From: CAZAEL01 sp964484135
GTDB lineage: Bacteria; Elusimicrobiota; Elusimicrobia; FEN-1173
Direction of reading: 5' to 3'
Assembly (NCBI GenBank): GCA_964484135.1
Contig: CAZAEL010000004.1
Location: 1-64,000, forward strand
Length of the DNA stretch: 64,000 nt
Below, one piece after another: positions 41,427 to 51,786 of the stretch. A model generated the notes under the pieces. The model had not been told where the DNA came from and made no database searches. It was given only the letters and a program-made list of their open reading frames with translations. A program made the position numbers and the translations under genes. Within the stretch, counting starts at the first letter, position 1. Each line of letters starts with the position of its first letter.

Positions 41427-43550
41427 ATGAACCCCGTTTCCCCTCCGCTCCCACAGGAACGCCTGCCCTTCTGCGAAAGCCTCTTCGCGTACAAGCGCCG
41501 CCGGACCCGCGTGGTCATGGTGGGCGACGTGGCCGTGGGCGGCGACAACCCCTTGCGGCTCCAATCCATGACCACCACGCGGACCTCCGACACCGAGGCC
41601 ACCGTGGCCCAGGCCGTCCGCCTGGTCCGGGCCGGGTGCGAGATCGTGCGCATCACCGCGCCCACGGAGCTGGACGCCAGGAACCTCAAGAACATCCGGG
41701 CGGGCCTCCTGGCCCAGGGGATCCGGGTCCCGTTGGTGGCGGACATCCATTTCCGGCCCGAGGCCGCCCTGGAGGCGGCCGAGCACGTGGAGAAAGTCCG
41801 CGTCAACCCGGGCAACTTCGCGGACGCCAAGTCCTTCAAGGTCAAGGAGTACACGGACCGGGAGTACGACGAGGAGTTGGAAAAGATCGAAGAGCGCTTC
41901 ACCCCGCTCGTGCTCAAGCTGAAGCGCCTGGGACGGGCTCTCCGCATCGGCACCAACCACGGCTCCCTGTCCGACCGCATCATGAACCGGTACGGCGACA
42001 CGCCGGAGGGCATGGTGGAGTCGGCCCTGGAGTTCGTGCGGATCTGCGAAAAGAACGGGTACCGCGACGTCATCCTGTCCATGAAGGCCTCCAACCCCAA
42101 GGTCATGATCGCGGCGTACCGGCTCCTGGCGGCGCGCATGGCCCGGGAGAACATGGACTATCCTTTCCATTTGGGCGTGACCGAGGCAGGCGACGGAGAG
42201 GACGGCCGCATCAAGTCCGCCATCGGCATCGGGAGCCTGCTGGAGGACGGCATCGGGGACACCATCCGGGTCTCCCTCACGGAGGAGCCGGAGTTCGAGA
42301 TCCCCGTGGCGAAACGTTTGGCGGAGCGGTTCAACGCGAAGAGCGTTCCACGTTCTACGTTCCATGTTCCGAGTCAAAGTCCAAACCGGGACGGATCTAG
42401 AACTCGGGACTCGGAACTCGGAACCGCCCTTCAACACACCGAGAACTTCTACCACTACGCCCGCCGCGCGACCCGGGAAACGGCCGTCGGCCCCATCCGC
42501 CTGGGCGGGGAGCAGACGGTGCGGGTGGTCAACGACGTTTCCCGCCTGGGCCTTTCGCCGGACCGGCTCCTCGCGGTCCTGGAAAAACAGCTCAAGTCCT
42601 CCCAGAACATCCCGCCGGAAATCCTGGCGTGGGACGTGCGCGCGCCGCGGGACGGCGAGGCCTTCCGGGACTTCCGGGAAGCGCTCCGGCCCCACACCGG
42701 GCGGCTGGCGTACCTGGCCCGGGTCGCGGGGCCCTGGGACTTGCACGACGCCCTCTGGTCCTGGGCCGACGCGGTCTGCCTGACGGTCCCCGCCGGTTTC
42801 CGGAACGGCCCCCAGGCCTCCCGGGAAAACGCGCTCCGCGCCGCGGGGCAAAGATCCCGCGCCGAAAACAAAGCCCTGTGGCTGGAGGCCGAAAGCGCCG
42901 AAGCCCTTCTCGCCGCGGCGCAGGGGGCCTCCGCCGAAACGCCCCGCGTGGTGCTTTCCCTCTCCGGGAGCGACCCCTCGCGGCTGATCCACGAATGGCG
43001 GCACGTGGCGTCCCAGGCCCGGGTCAAAGACGGCGGGTTCCCCTTCCACCTCAAGCTTTCCCCGCCGTCCGACGGCGAAGCCTCCGGGGAAGACTTCCTC
43101 CTGCGCGCGTCCACCTTCCTCGGCGCCCTGCTCTGCGACGGGCTGGGAGACTCGGTCCAGGTGGGCCTGGAACGGGACCTGGAACGGGACCTGTCCCTGG
43201 CGTATAACATCCTGCAAGGGGCCGGCGTGCGCATCACCAAGACCGAGTACGTGTCCTGCCCCTCCTGCGGGCGCACGCTGTTCGACCTGCAAAGCACCAC
43301 GGAACGCATCAAATCCAAGACGAACCACTTGAAAAATGTCAAAATCGCCATCATGGGCTGCATCGTGAACGGGCCGGGCGAGATGGCGGACGCGGATTTC
43401 GGGTACGTGGGCGGCGGGCCGGGAAAGATCAACCTGTACGTGGGCAAGACCTGCGTGGAAAAGGGCATCCCCACGGACCTGGCGGACGAAAAGCTCATCG
43501 CCCTCATCAAACAACACGGAAAGTGGGTGGATCCCCCTGTCAATGCCTGA
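41427..43550 (+). CDS. ispG: IspG/GcpE, HMBPP synthase (long three-domain form)
   Basis: A 707-residue [4Fe-4S] enzyme of the MEP isoprenoid pathway that makes HMBPP from MEcPP. It has a TIM barrel (about 1-300), the large insert domain found in plant, Chlamydia and Bacteroidetes enzymes (about 340-590), and the C-terminal cluster domain. Cluster cysteines are in SCPSCGRTLFDLQ and MGCIVNGPGEMADAD. A repeat-derived stretch (VPRSTFHVPSQSPNRDG and following) is inserted in frame in the linker near residue 310. It overlaps the next gene by 8 bp. Confidence 0.96.
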   Translation: MNPVSPPLPQERLPFCESLFAYKRRRTRVVMVGDVAVGGDNPLRLQSMTTTRTSDTEATVAQAVRLVRAGCEIVRITAPTELDARNLKNIRAGLLAQGIRVPLVADIHFRPEAALEAAEHVEKVRVNPGNFADAKSFKVKEYTDREYDEELEKIEERFTPLVLKLKRLGRALRIGTNHGSLSDRIMNRYGDTPEGMVESALEFVRICEKNGYRDVILSMKASNPKVMIAAYRLLAARMARENMDYPFHLGVTEAGDGEDGRIKSAIGIGSLLEDGIGDTIRVSLTEEPEFEIPVAKRLAERFNAKSVPRSTFHVPSQSPNRDGSRTRDSELGTALQHTENFYHYARRATRETAVGPIRLGGEQTVRVVNDVSRLGLSPDRLLAVLEKQLKSSQNIPPEILAWDVRAPRDGEAFRDFREALRPHTGRLAYLARVAGPWDLHDALWSWADAVCLTVPAGFRNGPQASRENALRAAGQRSRAENKALWLEAESAEALLAAAQGASAETPRVVLSLSGSDPSRLIHEWRHVASQARVKDGGFPFHLKLSPPSDGEASGEDFLLRASTFLGALLCDGLGDSVQVGLERDLERDLSLAYNILQGAGVRITKTEYVSCPSCGRTLFDLQSTTERIKSKTNHLKNVKIAIMGCIVNGPGEMADADFGYVGGGPGKINLYVGKTCVEKGIPTDLADEKLIALIKQHGKWVDPPVNA
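42345..42425. repeat. Inverted-arm repeat inside ispG
   Basis: Left arm GTTCCACGTTCTACGTTCCA and right arm GGGACTCGGAACTCGGAACC. The units of 7-9 bases are reverse complements in type. It is in frame, between barrel and insert domain of IspG. Confidence 0.75.
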
Positions 43551-44691
43551 GACGACCAACTTCCTGAGCGCCAACCGGCAGCTCCTGTTCCGCCTTTTCT
43601 TCTTCGGCGTCTTCCTGTATTTGCTCTATCAGTTCAGCCGGATCTTCTCGCCCTTCGTGACGCCGCTCCTGGCCGCCACCACCCTGGCGCTCATCTTCTC
43701 CCCCATCCACGCCGGCATCCAGAAAAGGCTGAAGGAGCGGGCCAACCTGGCCGCGGCCCTGAGCACGGTCCTCATCCTCGTGATCGTGATCCTGCCCGTG
43801 ATCCTGCTGGCCTGGCTGCTCATCAAGGAATCCGCCGTGGTCTATCCCTGGGCCCAGCAGTGGATGCAGTCCCTCAAGGACAACCCGGAAGGGTCCCTGG
43901 GCGCCAACCTGCCGCCCTCGGCGCGGCTGGTGTGGGACAAGCTCGACCGGTTCTTCTCCGCCTGGCAGATCGACCCGCAGGAAATCTTCCTCAAGAACCT
44001 GGACCAGATCGGCAAGAAAATCTCCGCCTTCGGCACCCGGGTCGTCCGGAACACCTTCTTCCTGGTGTTCGACGTCATGGTGACGGCCTTCGCCCTGTTC
44101 TTCTTCTTCCGGGACGGCGCCAAGACCATGCGCAAGGTGATGGACCTGGTCCCCATGGAGCGTTCCCACAAAGACCTGGTCCTTGCCCGCCTCAACAAGA
44201 CATTGTCCGCCGTGGTGCGGGGCGTGTTCATCACCGCGTCGGTCCAGGGCCTTTTGGCCGGGATCGGGTTCGCCGTGGCGGGCGTGCGGTTTTCCGTCCT
44301 GCTCGGTTTCGCGACCGCGTTCCTGGCCTTGATCCCCTTCGTGGGCGCCACCTCGGTCTGGCTGCCGGTCAGCCTCTACCTCTTCTTCCTGAAGGGCGCC
44401 GCGGTCAAGGGGGTCCTGCTCTTCCTCTGGGGCGCCCTGGTGGTGAGCCTGGCGGACAACTTCCTGCGGCCCATCCTGATCGGGGAACAGGCCAAGCTTC
44501 CGGTCTTCCTGCTTTTCTTCGGCATCCTGGGTGGGCTCCAGGTGTACGGCTTCATCGGCATCCTCATGGGCCCGCTCATGATCGCGTCGGTCCTCGCCTT
44601 CGCCAAGATCTACCGGGAACAGTTCCAGCAAAAGCCTCCCCCGGCGAAAAACGGCGCGCCCCCGCCGGCGCCGGTCCCCCCGCCCGTCTGA
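43543..44691 (+). CDS. AI-2E/PerM family membrane transporter
   Basis: A 382-residue polytopic membrane protein of the YdiK/PerM/TqsA family (PF01594). It has about seven to eight TM helices, the typical FALFFFFRDG and ATAFLALIPFVGATSVWLPV, and late VVSLADNFLRPILIG. Family members export or exchange diverse small solutes, and the name AI-2 exporter is rarely justified. The C-terminal tail is proline-rich. It overlaps ispG by 8 bp and the methyltransferase by 4 bp. Confidence 0.92.
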   Translation: MPETTNFLSANRQLLFRLFFFGVFLYLLYQFSRIFSPFVTPLLAATTLALIFSPIHAGIQKRLKERANLAAALSTVLILVIVILPVILLAWLLIKESAVVYPWAQQWMQSLKDNPEGSLGANLPPSARLVWDKLDRFFSAWQIDPQEIFLKNLDQIGKKISAFGTRVVRNTFFLVFDVMVTAFALFFFFRDGAKTMRKVMDLVPMERSHKDLVLARLNKTLSAVVRGVFITASVQGLLAGIGFAVAGVRFSVLLGFATAFLALIPFVGATSVWLPVSLYLFFLKGAAVKGVLLFLWGALVVSLADNFLRPILIGEQAKLPVFLLFFGILGGLQVYGFIGILMGPLMIASVLAFAKIYREQFQQKPPPAKNGAPPPAPVPPPV

Positions 44692-45548
44692 AACCCCCGG
44701 CCCCTTTCCAGACCCTTTCCTCGCGCAGGCATCCCGAGGCGCAGCGGCTGCGGGATGTCCGGGACGGACGGGACAAGTCGCGCCTTTTCATCGAAGGGCT
44801 GAAGCTGGCGGAGGAGGCCCTTTCCAGCGGAGCGGCGGTCCGGCAATTTTTCTTTGCCCGCTCCCTGGAGACGTCCGCGGCCGGAGCCGCCCTCCTGCGG
44901 AGCCTCGGCGACCTCGGCGTCCCCGGTTTCGTCCTGGACGACCAGGTCATGGGTTTCGTGTCGGACCTGGAGACCCCGCCGGGGCTGATCCTCCTGGCGG
45001 ACCGGCCGGCCCGGGATTTCGCGGCCTTGCTGCGGGCGCGGCCCGATCCCCTCTTCGTGGCGTTGGACGCCCTTCAGCTCCCCAGCAACGTGGGCGCGGT
45101 GGTGCGGACCGCGGAGGCGGCGGGCGCCCACGGCGTGTTCCAGGCGCCGGGCGGCGCGGACCCCCTGGGTCCCAAGGCGCTCCGCGCCTCCGCGGGCAGC
45201 GCCTTCCGCCTGCCGGTCCTGACCGGAAAGCCCTTTGCGGAAATGGCGGAGGAGATGGCCGGAGCGGGGTTGCGGTGCGTCCTGGCGGACCCCAGGGGAG
45301 ACATCCTCCACACGGAATGGGACTGGCGGCCGGGGACCGCCCTGTTCCTGGGCGCGGAAGCGCGGGGGACCTCCTCCCTGGAACAACGCCGGCCCGACCT
45401 CCCCCGCGTGCGCATCCCCCTCCTGGCGCCGGTGGAGTCCCTCAACGTGGCCGTTTGCGCGGGCGTCCTCCTCTACGAGGCGCAACGGCAGAGGGCCGTC
45501 AAAGAAAACCCGAAGGAGCCGAAACGGCGTGGTCGAAACCGGTCTTGA
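44688..45548 (+). CDS. TrmH/SpoU-type RNA 2'-O-ribose methyltransferase
   Basis: A 286-residue protein with a knotted SPOUT fold. Substrate-binding N-terminus (SSRRHPEAQRLRDVRDGRDKSRLFIEGLKLAEEAL), then motif 1 ALDALQLPSNVGAVVRTAEAAG, motif 2 FLGAEARGTSS and motif 3 RIPLLAPVESLNVAVCAGVLLYE. The target is a ribose 2'-OH in rRNA or tRNA. No ATG, GTG or TTG lies in frame near the domain start. The best candidate is CTG at 44688, overlapping the perM stop as CTGA. Overlaps namZ by 20 bp. Confidence 0.9.
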   Translation: MKPPAPFQTLSSRRHPEAQRLRDVRDGRDKSRLFIEGLKLAEEALSSGAAVRQFFFARSLETSAAGAALLRSLGDLGVPGFVLDDQVMGFVSDLETPPGLILLADRPARDFAALLRARPDPLFVALDALQLPSNVGAVVRTAEAAGAHGVFQAPGGADPLGPKALRASAGSAFRLPVLTGKPFAEMAEEMAGAGLRCVLADPRGDILHTEWDWRPGTALFLGAEARGTSSLEQRRPDLPRVRIPLLAPVESLNVAVCAGVLLYEAQRQRAVKENPKEPKRRGRNRS

Positions 45549-46695
45549 CGTTTTCCTGGGAACCAGGGGCGGGCAGTGGCGCGGCAAGCGGCTGGGCGCC
45601 ATCCTGCACCAGGCGTCGGTCACGCGCGGCCTGCGGCCCGCGCTGGAGGCGCTGACCCGCGTCCCCGGCCTCCGGCTCACGGCCCTGTTCGCGCCGGAGC
45701 ACGGGCTGGCCGGGACCCTCCAGGACCAGATCCCGGTGAGGGAAACGCGCGACCCCTTCACGGGCCTGACGGTCCACAGCCTGTACGGCCCCCGCCTGTC
45801 GCCGGTGGAAACCGCGCTTCAGGACGTGGACGTCCTGCTGTTCGACCTCCAGGACATCGGGGTGCGGTACTACACCTTCATCTGGACCCTGGCCCTGGCC
45901 ATGCGGGCCGCGGCCAAGGCCGGGATCCCCCTCGTGGTCCTGGACCGGCCCAACCCCCTGGGCGGGGTCCTCATGGAAGGGAACGTCTTGGACCCGGCCT
46001 TCGCCTCCTTCGTGGGCCTCCACCCCCTGCCGGTCCGCCACGGTATGACCTGCGGCGAGCTGGCCCTCTATTTCAACCGGACCTTCGGCCTGAACTGCGA
46101 CGCGCGCGTGGTCAGGATGCGCGGCTGGCGCAGGGCCTTCTGGCACGACCGGACGGGCCTCCCCTGGGTCCCGCCCTCGCCCAACATGCCGGCCCCGGAC
46201 ACGGCCGCGGTGTACGCGGGGACCTGCCTCGTGGAGGGGACCAACCTGTCCGAAGGGCGCGGCACCACACGCCCTTTCGAGACCGTGGGGGCCCCCTTCG
46301 TCAACCCCCACGTGCTGGCCAGGGAACTCAACGCCCGGCGGCTCCCCGGCGTGGTCTTCCGCCCCTGCTCGTTCCAGCCCACCTTCCACAAATGGTCCGG
46401 CGAAAGCTGCCACGGCGTGTACATCCACGTGACGGACCGGCTCCGCTTCCGCCCCTATTTCACGGGGCTGGTCCTGCTGCAGACCGTGAGGCGCCTCCAT
46501 CCCAGGGACTTCGCCTGGCGCAAGCCGCCCTATGAATACGAAACCCGCAAGATGCCCATCGACATCCTCTGCGGGACCGACGCGGTCCGGCACGCGATCG
46601 AGGACGGGGCCGACCTCGGGAAGCTGGCGGCAGGCTGGGAGCCCGCGCTCCGCTCTTTCCGGAAGGCAAGGGCCCCCTTCCTTTTGTACCGCTGA
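45529..46695 (+). CDS. namZ: DUF1343/NamZ-like exo-beta-N-acetylmuramidase
   Basis: A 388-residue protein of the DUF1343 family, whose Bacillus member NamZ releases terminal MurNAc from muropeptide glycans (GH171). Family blocks: LFAPEHGLAG, LLFDLQDIGVRYYTFIWTL, VVLDRPNPLGG, RHGMTCGELALYFN, PPSPNMPAPDTA and LVEGTNLSEGRGTTRPFE. Start GTG 45529 has AAGGAG 10 nt upstream. No signal peptide is visible, so it may act in the cytoplasm on imported fragments. It complements the stem-peptide genes at 21.8-27.3 kb. Confidence 0.9.
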   Translation: MVETGLDVFLGTRGGQWRGKRLGAILHQASVTRGLRPALEALTRVPGLRLTALFAPEHGLAGTLQDQIPVRETRDPFTGLTVHSLYGPRLSPVETALQDVDVLLFDLQDIGVRYYTFIWTLALAMRAAAKAGIPLVVLDRPNPLGGVLMEGNVLDPAFASFVGLHPLPVRHGMTCGELALYFNRTFGLNCDARVVRMRGWRRAFWHDRTGLPWVPPSPNMPAPDTAAVYAGTCLVEGTNLSEGRGTTRPFETVGAPFVNPHVLARELNARRLPGVVFRPCSFQPTFHKWSGESCHGVYIHVTDRLRFRPYFTGLVLLQTVRRLHPRDFAWRKPPYEYETRKMPIDILCGTDAVRHAIEDGADLGKLAAGWEPALRSFRKARAPFLLYR

Positions 46696-46721
46696 CGCTT
46701 CGACCCCCCTCCCCGGTTTTG

Positions 46722-46727
46722 TATAAT
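46722..46727 (+). promoter_or_regulatory. -10 box of the GAF-ANTAR gene
   Basis: A perfect TATAAT 44 bp before the ATG, with no good -35. A clear AAGGAG ribosome site follows, 9 nt before the start. Confidence 0.5.
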
Positions 46728-46770
46728 CGTTGTCCTAAGGGCTTCCCCCAAAACAAGGAGATTCCATCCC

Positions 46771-48003
46771 ATGCCACGCGCCAAACCCGCTGACGGCTCC
46801 CTGACCCCCGCGGAGGAGCTGGACCTGCTGCACAAGATCACGGACATCATCGGGTCCACCCTGGACCTCAAGACCATCCTGCAGGAGATCGTCTCCCTGG
46901 TGAGCCGGATGACCAAGGCCGACGCCTGCTTCCTGTACCTGCACGAGCCCTCCCAGCAGAGCCTGGTGCTCTCCGCCTCCAAGACGCCTCACCCGGGGGA
47001 GATCGGCTCCCTCCGGCTGAAGCTCGGGGAAGGCATCACCGGCTGGGTGGCCCAGAACCGCAAGCCCCTGGCCGTTCCGGAACGGGCCCACGAGGACCCG
47101 CGCTTCAAGTTCTTCCAGAACCTGCCCGAGGACAGGTACGAGGCCTTCCTGTCCGTGCCCATCCTGGCGAAGGACAAAGTCATCGGCGTGATCAACGTCC
47201 AGCACCGCAAGCCCTACGCCCACAGCGAGCGGGCCGTGAAGCTCCTGACCACCATCGCCCAGCAGGTGGGCGGCGCCATCGAGAACGCGCGGCTCTACGA
47301 GGAGACCAAGCGCAAGGCCCAGGCCATCCAGACCCTTTCCGCCGTGTCCCACACCGTGGCGTCGGACCGGTATCCCCAGGAGGTCCTGCAGTTGATCGTG
47401 TCCATGACGGCGTCCCTGCTGGGGTCCAAGATCTGCTCCGTCATGCTGCTGGACGACGACGGGAAGGAACTGCACATCGCCGCCACCCAGTCCCTGTCCG
47501 AGGCGTACCGCAACAAGCCCCCCATCAAGGTGGGCCAGAGCATCTCCGGCCTGGCCGTCCAGCAGAAGGCCCCCATCACGGTCCCGGACGTGCGCAAGGA
47601 CAAGCGGTTCTTCGCGCCGGACATCGCCGCGGCCGAGGGGCTGGTGTCACTCCTTTCCGTCCCCATGCTTTTCAAGGACAAGGCCGTCGGCGTGATCAAC
47701 ACCTACACCGCGCACGAGCACGCCTTCAGCAAGGAGGACATCGCGGTCCTCCAGGCCGTGGCCAACCAGTGCGCCTCGGCCATCGTCCACACGCGCCTGC
47801 TCTCCGAGAAGCTGGCGGCCCAGGAGGCCCTGGAAACGCGCAAGCTGGTGGAACGGGCCAAGGGCGTGCTGATGAAGACCCGCGGGCTCTCCGAGCCGGA
47901 GGCCTTCCGGGAAATCCAAAAACAGAGCATGGACCGGCGCAAGACCATGAAGGAAATCGCCGAAGCCGTGCTGCTCGCCGCGGAACTGGGTGAAAAAAAA
48001 TAA
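46771..48003 (+). CDS. GAF-GAF-ANTAR regulator (RNA-binding antiterminator type)
   Basis: A 410-residue cytoplasmic protein. GAF domain 1 (about 25-175, YLHEPSQQSLVL... GVINVQHRKP), GAF domain 2 (about 190-345, VMLLDDDGKELHI... GVINTYTAHEH), and a C-terminal ANTAR domain (about 355-408, VERAKGVLMKTRGLSEPEAF and following). The ANTAR domain is a three-helix RNA binder that, when activated as a dimer, holds a two-hairpin RNA and prevents terminator formation (AmiR, EutV, NasR). GAF domains would sense a small ligand. Leaders with matching hairpins precede transporter genes at 58.2 and 61.9 kb. Confidence 0.93.
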   Translation: MPRAKPADGSLTPAEELDLLHKITDIIGSTLDLKTILQEIVSLVSRMTKADACFLYLHEPSQQSLVLSASKTPHPGEIGSLRLKLGEGITGWVAQNRKPLAVPERAHEDPRFKFFQNLPEDRYEAFLSVPILAKDKVIGVINVQHRKPYAHSERAVKLLTTIAQQVGGAIENARLYEETKRKAQAIQTLSAVSHTVASDRYPQEVLQLIVSMTASLLGSKICSVMLLDDDGKELHIAATQSLSEAYRNKPPIKVGQSISGLAVQQKAPITVPDVRKDKRFFAPDIAAAEGLVSLLSVPMLFKDKAVGVINTYTAHEHAFSKEDIAVLQAVANQCASAIVHTRLLSEKLAAQEALETRKLVERAKGVLMKTRGLSEPEAFREIQKQSMDRRKTMKEIAEAVLLAAELGEKK

Positions 48004-48007
48004 AAAA

Positions 48008-48082
48008 CCGTGCTTCTGTGCTGCAGTGCTTCCGTTGAAAGCATTGAACCGCAGGACCGCAGCACCCCCGCACGGCAGCACT
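48008..48082. repeat. Inverted-arm repeat upstream of nadE
   Basis: Left arm CCGTGCTTCTGTGCTGCAGT and right arm ACCGCAGCACCCCCGCACGG. The GTGCTTC/GCAGCAC units are repeated in opposite orientation around a short centre. It is sister to the copy downstream of nadE. Confidence 0.75.
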
Positions 48083-48087
48083 TATCT

Positions 48088-49776
48088 ATGATCCGCCTGT
48101 CCCTCGCCCAGATCAACAGCACCGTCGGCGACCTGCCCGGCAATTTGGAGAAGGTCCTGGACCACGCCCGGCGCGCCCGCGAAGAGGGGGCCGACCTGGT
48201 CCTCTTCCCGGAGCTCTGCCTGAGCGGGTACCCCCCGGAAGACCTCCTGCTGCAGCCCCGCTTCACGGCCGACAACGCCGCCGCCCTGGAAAAGGCGGCC
48301 AAAACCCTTCCGCGCGGCCTCGCCGCGCTCGTGGGCTTCGCCGAGGGCGCCCCGGGCCGGCTCTACAACGCCGCCGCCCTGGTCCTGGACGGGCGGGTGC
48401 GGGCCGTGTACCGCAAACAGCGCCTGCCCAACTACGGCGTCTTCGACGAACAACGCTACTTCGTCGCCGGGCGAAAGCCCCTGCTGTTCCGGGTCCGGGA
48501 CGTCACGGCCGGCGTCACCGTCTGCGAAGACATCTGGGTCCCCCGCGGCCCGGCCCTGCAGGCGGCCCGGGCGGGCGCCCGCCTCGTCCTCAACCTGTCC
48601 GCCAGCCCGTACCACGCGGGCAAAAGCTCGGAGCGCCTGAAAACGCTGAAAGACCGCGTGCGGGAGACGGGCGCGGCCTTCGCGTACTGCAACGCGGTGG
48701 GCGGGCAGGACGAGCTGGTGTTCGACGGCGGCAGCCTGGTCCTGGACGGCCGGAACCGCCTCCTGGCGCGGGCGCCCCAGTTCGAGGAGGCCCTCCTCAC
48801 CGTGGACCTGGACCTTCCGGCCGCGCGCAAGCCGCCGCGGGGGGCGCTGGCCCTTTCCCTGCCCGCCGCCCCTCCCGCGCCCCTTTCGCCTCCTTCGCGG
48901 ACGTCCGCGCTCCGCGCGGAGCCGCTTCCGGAGCTGGAAGAAATATACACCGCCCTGGTCACGGGCACCCGGGACTATCTGCGCAAGAACGGATTCCAAA
49001 AAGCGGTGATCGGCCTGTCCGGCGGCATTGACTCCTCGCTGGTGGCCTGCGTGGCCGCGGACGCCCTGGGGAAAGACAACGTGACCGGGGTCACGCTCCC
49101 CTCGAAATTCAACTCCACGGAGACCCGCTCGGACGCCCGGCTCCTGGCCGAAAACCTGGGGATCGCGTTCCACAGCGTGCCCATCCAGGGGATCGTGGAC
49201 GAATGCCTGAAGGCCCTGAAACCCCTCTTCGGGGACAGGCCCCCCGACATCGCCGAAGAAAACCTGCAGGCCCGCGTGCGGGGGCTGCTCCTCATGGCCC
49301 TGTCCAACAAGTTCGGCTGGATGGTGCTGACCACGGGGAACAAGTCCGAGACCTCCGTCGGGTACTGCACCCTGTACGGCGACACCGCCGGCGGGTTCGC
49401 CGTGATCAAGGACATCCCCAAGACCCTGGTGTACCGGCTCTGCGAATGGCGCAACGAAAAGGCCGCGCGGGCGCCGATCCCCCGGAGCGTCTTCGACCGT
49501 CCGCCCACGGCCGAACTCCGGCCCCACCAGACGGACCAGGACTCCCTGCCGCCCTACGACCTCCTGGACCGGATCATCGCCTTGTACGTGGAACAGGACA
49601 GGGATCTTTCGGACATCGCCAAGCGCGGCGTGCCCCCGGAGACCGCGGCCAGGACGCTGCGGCTCATCGACGCCAGCGAACACAAGCGCCGCCAGGCCCC
49701 GCCGGGCGTCAAGATCACGCCCCGGGCCTTCGGCCGCGACCGCCGCATGCCGCTCACCAATAAATACAAAGGATAG
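48088..49776 (+). CDS. nadE: Glutamine-dependent NAD+ synthetase
   Basis: A 562-residue two-domain enzyme. The N-terminal nitrilase-type glutaminase (about 1-250) shows Glu (LVLFPELCLSGYP), Lys (YRKQRLPNYGVF) and Cys (GVTVCEDIW). The C-terminal ATP-pyrophosphatase synthetase (about 290-562) has VIGLSGGIDSSLVACVA and LTTGNKSETSVGYCTLYGD. It converts NaAD to NAD+ in the cytoplasm. ATG 48088 follows an inverted-arm repeat; a frame extension upstream reads through the repeat and is not real. Confidence 0.97.
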   Translation: MIRLSLAQINSTVGDLPGNLEKVLDHARRAREEGADLVLFPELCLSGYPPEDLLLQPRFTADNAAALEKAAKTLPRGLAALVGFAEGAPGRLYNAAALVLDGRVRAVYRKQRLPNYGVFDEQRYFVAGRKPLLFRVRDVTAGVTVCEDIWVPRGPALQAARAGARLVLNLSASPYHAGKSSERLKTLKDRVRETGAAFAYCNAVGGQDELVFDGGSLVLDGRNRLLARAPQFEEALLTVDLDLPAARKPPRGALALSLPAAPPAPLSPPSRTSALRAEPLPELEEIYTALVTGTRDYLRKNGFQKAVIGLSGGIDSSLVACVAADALGKDNVTGVTLPSKFNSTETRSDARLLAENLGIAFHSVPIQGIVDECLKALKPLFGDRPPDIAEENLQARVRGLLLMALSNKFGWMVLTTGNKSETSVGYCTLYGDTAGGFAVIKDIPKTLVYRLCEWRNEKAARAPIPRSVFDRPPTAELRPHQTDQDSLPPYDLLDRIIALYVEQDRDLSDIAKRGVPPETAARTLRLIDASEHKRRQAPPGVKITPRAFGRDRRMPLTNKYKG

Positions 49777-49870
49777 TGCTGCCGTGCTTCCGTACCGCGG
49801 TTCCGCAGTTAAAAACATGAACGCGCAAACTCTTTTGCGGCAGCACCGCAGCACCCCCGCACTGAAGCAC
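49775..49870. repeat. Inverted-arm repeat downstream of nadE
   Basis: Left arm GTGCTGCCGTGCTTCCGTAC and right arm GCAGCACCGCAGCACCCCCG. It is the same sequence family as 48008-48082, so nadE is bracketed by two sister copies. Confidence 0.75.
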
Positions 49871-49878
49871 CCCTGAGC

Positions 49879-50694
49879 ATGCCCTCAAGACCTCTGGGTG
49901 GTAAAACCATTTTGATTACGGGCGCCTCCTCCGGCATCGGCCGGGCCGCGGCCCTGCTCCTGGCCCGGGAAGGCGCGCTCCTGGCCCTGGCGGCCCGCCG
50001 GGTGGCCCTCTTGGAAAGCCTGGCCCGCGAGATCCAAAGCCGACACGGCCAATCCCCCCTGGTCCTGCCCGCGGACGTGTCCCGCCCGTCGGACATCGCC
50101 TCCATGATCAAAAAGACCCGCGACCATTTCGGCCGGCTGGACGTGCTGATCAACAACGCGGGCGTGCTCTTCATGGAGCCTTTCCTGACCATGCCCGTGG
50201 AAACCATGCAGAAGATCATGGACACGAATTTCTGGTCCATCGTCCACGCCGTGCGCGAAGCCGCGCCGTACATGACCAGGCAGGGCGGCGGCCACGTCGT
50301 GAACGTGGGGTCCGGGGTGAGCCGGCGGGGCCTGCCGTTCATGGCCGCGTACACCGCCACGAAGTTCGCCCTGGCCGGCCTGACCGAATCCCTCCGCCTG
50401 GAGCTGGGGCCCCAGAACATCCGCTTCACCGCGGTGTACCCCGGCGGCGTGGACACGGAGATGCCCAACAACCTGGACCGCAGCAAGCTTCCCGTGGGGT
50501 ACCGGGACCACTCCCGCAGCCGGATTTCGGCCGAACGGGCGGCCCGCGCCATCGTCAGGGCGGTGCGAAAACAGCCTTTGGAGGTTTACGTGCCCTGGTG
50601 GGTCCGCCAGGCGTCCTGGATCAGCGTGCTCATCCCGCGCCTGGCGGATTTTCTGATCAAAACCTTCGGCATGCCGAAGGCATTCAAATCATGA
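49879..50694 (+). CDS. Short-chain dehydrogenase/reductase
   Basis: A 271-residue NAD(P)-dependent oxidoreductase of the classical SDR family. TGASSGIG cofactor motif (about 14-21), NNAG (about 93), catalytic Ser in NVGSGVS, and YTATK active-site Tyr-Lys. ARR after the second strand suggests NADPH. The C-terminal hydrophobic stretch (WWVRQASWISVLIPRLADFLI) suggests membrane association, as in lipid-modifying SDRs. Substrate unknown. Confidence 0.92.
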   Translation: MPSRPLGGKTILITGASSGIGRAAALLLAREGALLALAARRVALLESLAREIQSRHGQSPLVLPADVSRPSDIASMIKKTRDHFGRLDVLINNAGVLFMEPFLTMPVETMQKIMDTNFWSIVHAVREAAPYMTRQGGGHVVNVGSGVSRRGLPFMAAYTATKFALAGLTESLRLELGPQNIRFTAVYPGGVDTEMPNNLDRSKLPVGYRDHSRSRISAERAARAIVRAVRKQPLEVYVPWWVRQASWISVLIPRLADFLIKTFGMPKAFKS

Positions 50695-50710
50695 CGAGAA
50701 AGGTCCTCTG

Positions 50711-51784
<1,074 letters not shown>

Positions 51785-51786
51785 CC

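Noticed and set aside
48010..48087. N-terminal extension of nadE
   Set aside because: The codons lie in an inverted-arm repeat and precede the conserved MIRLSLAQIN start.
48008..49870. nadE bracketed by repeats as a mobile element
   Set aside because: The flanking copies are related, but there is no transposase and no target duplication, and nadE is a housekeeping gene. More likely two independent insertions.
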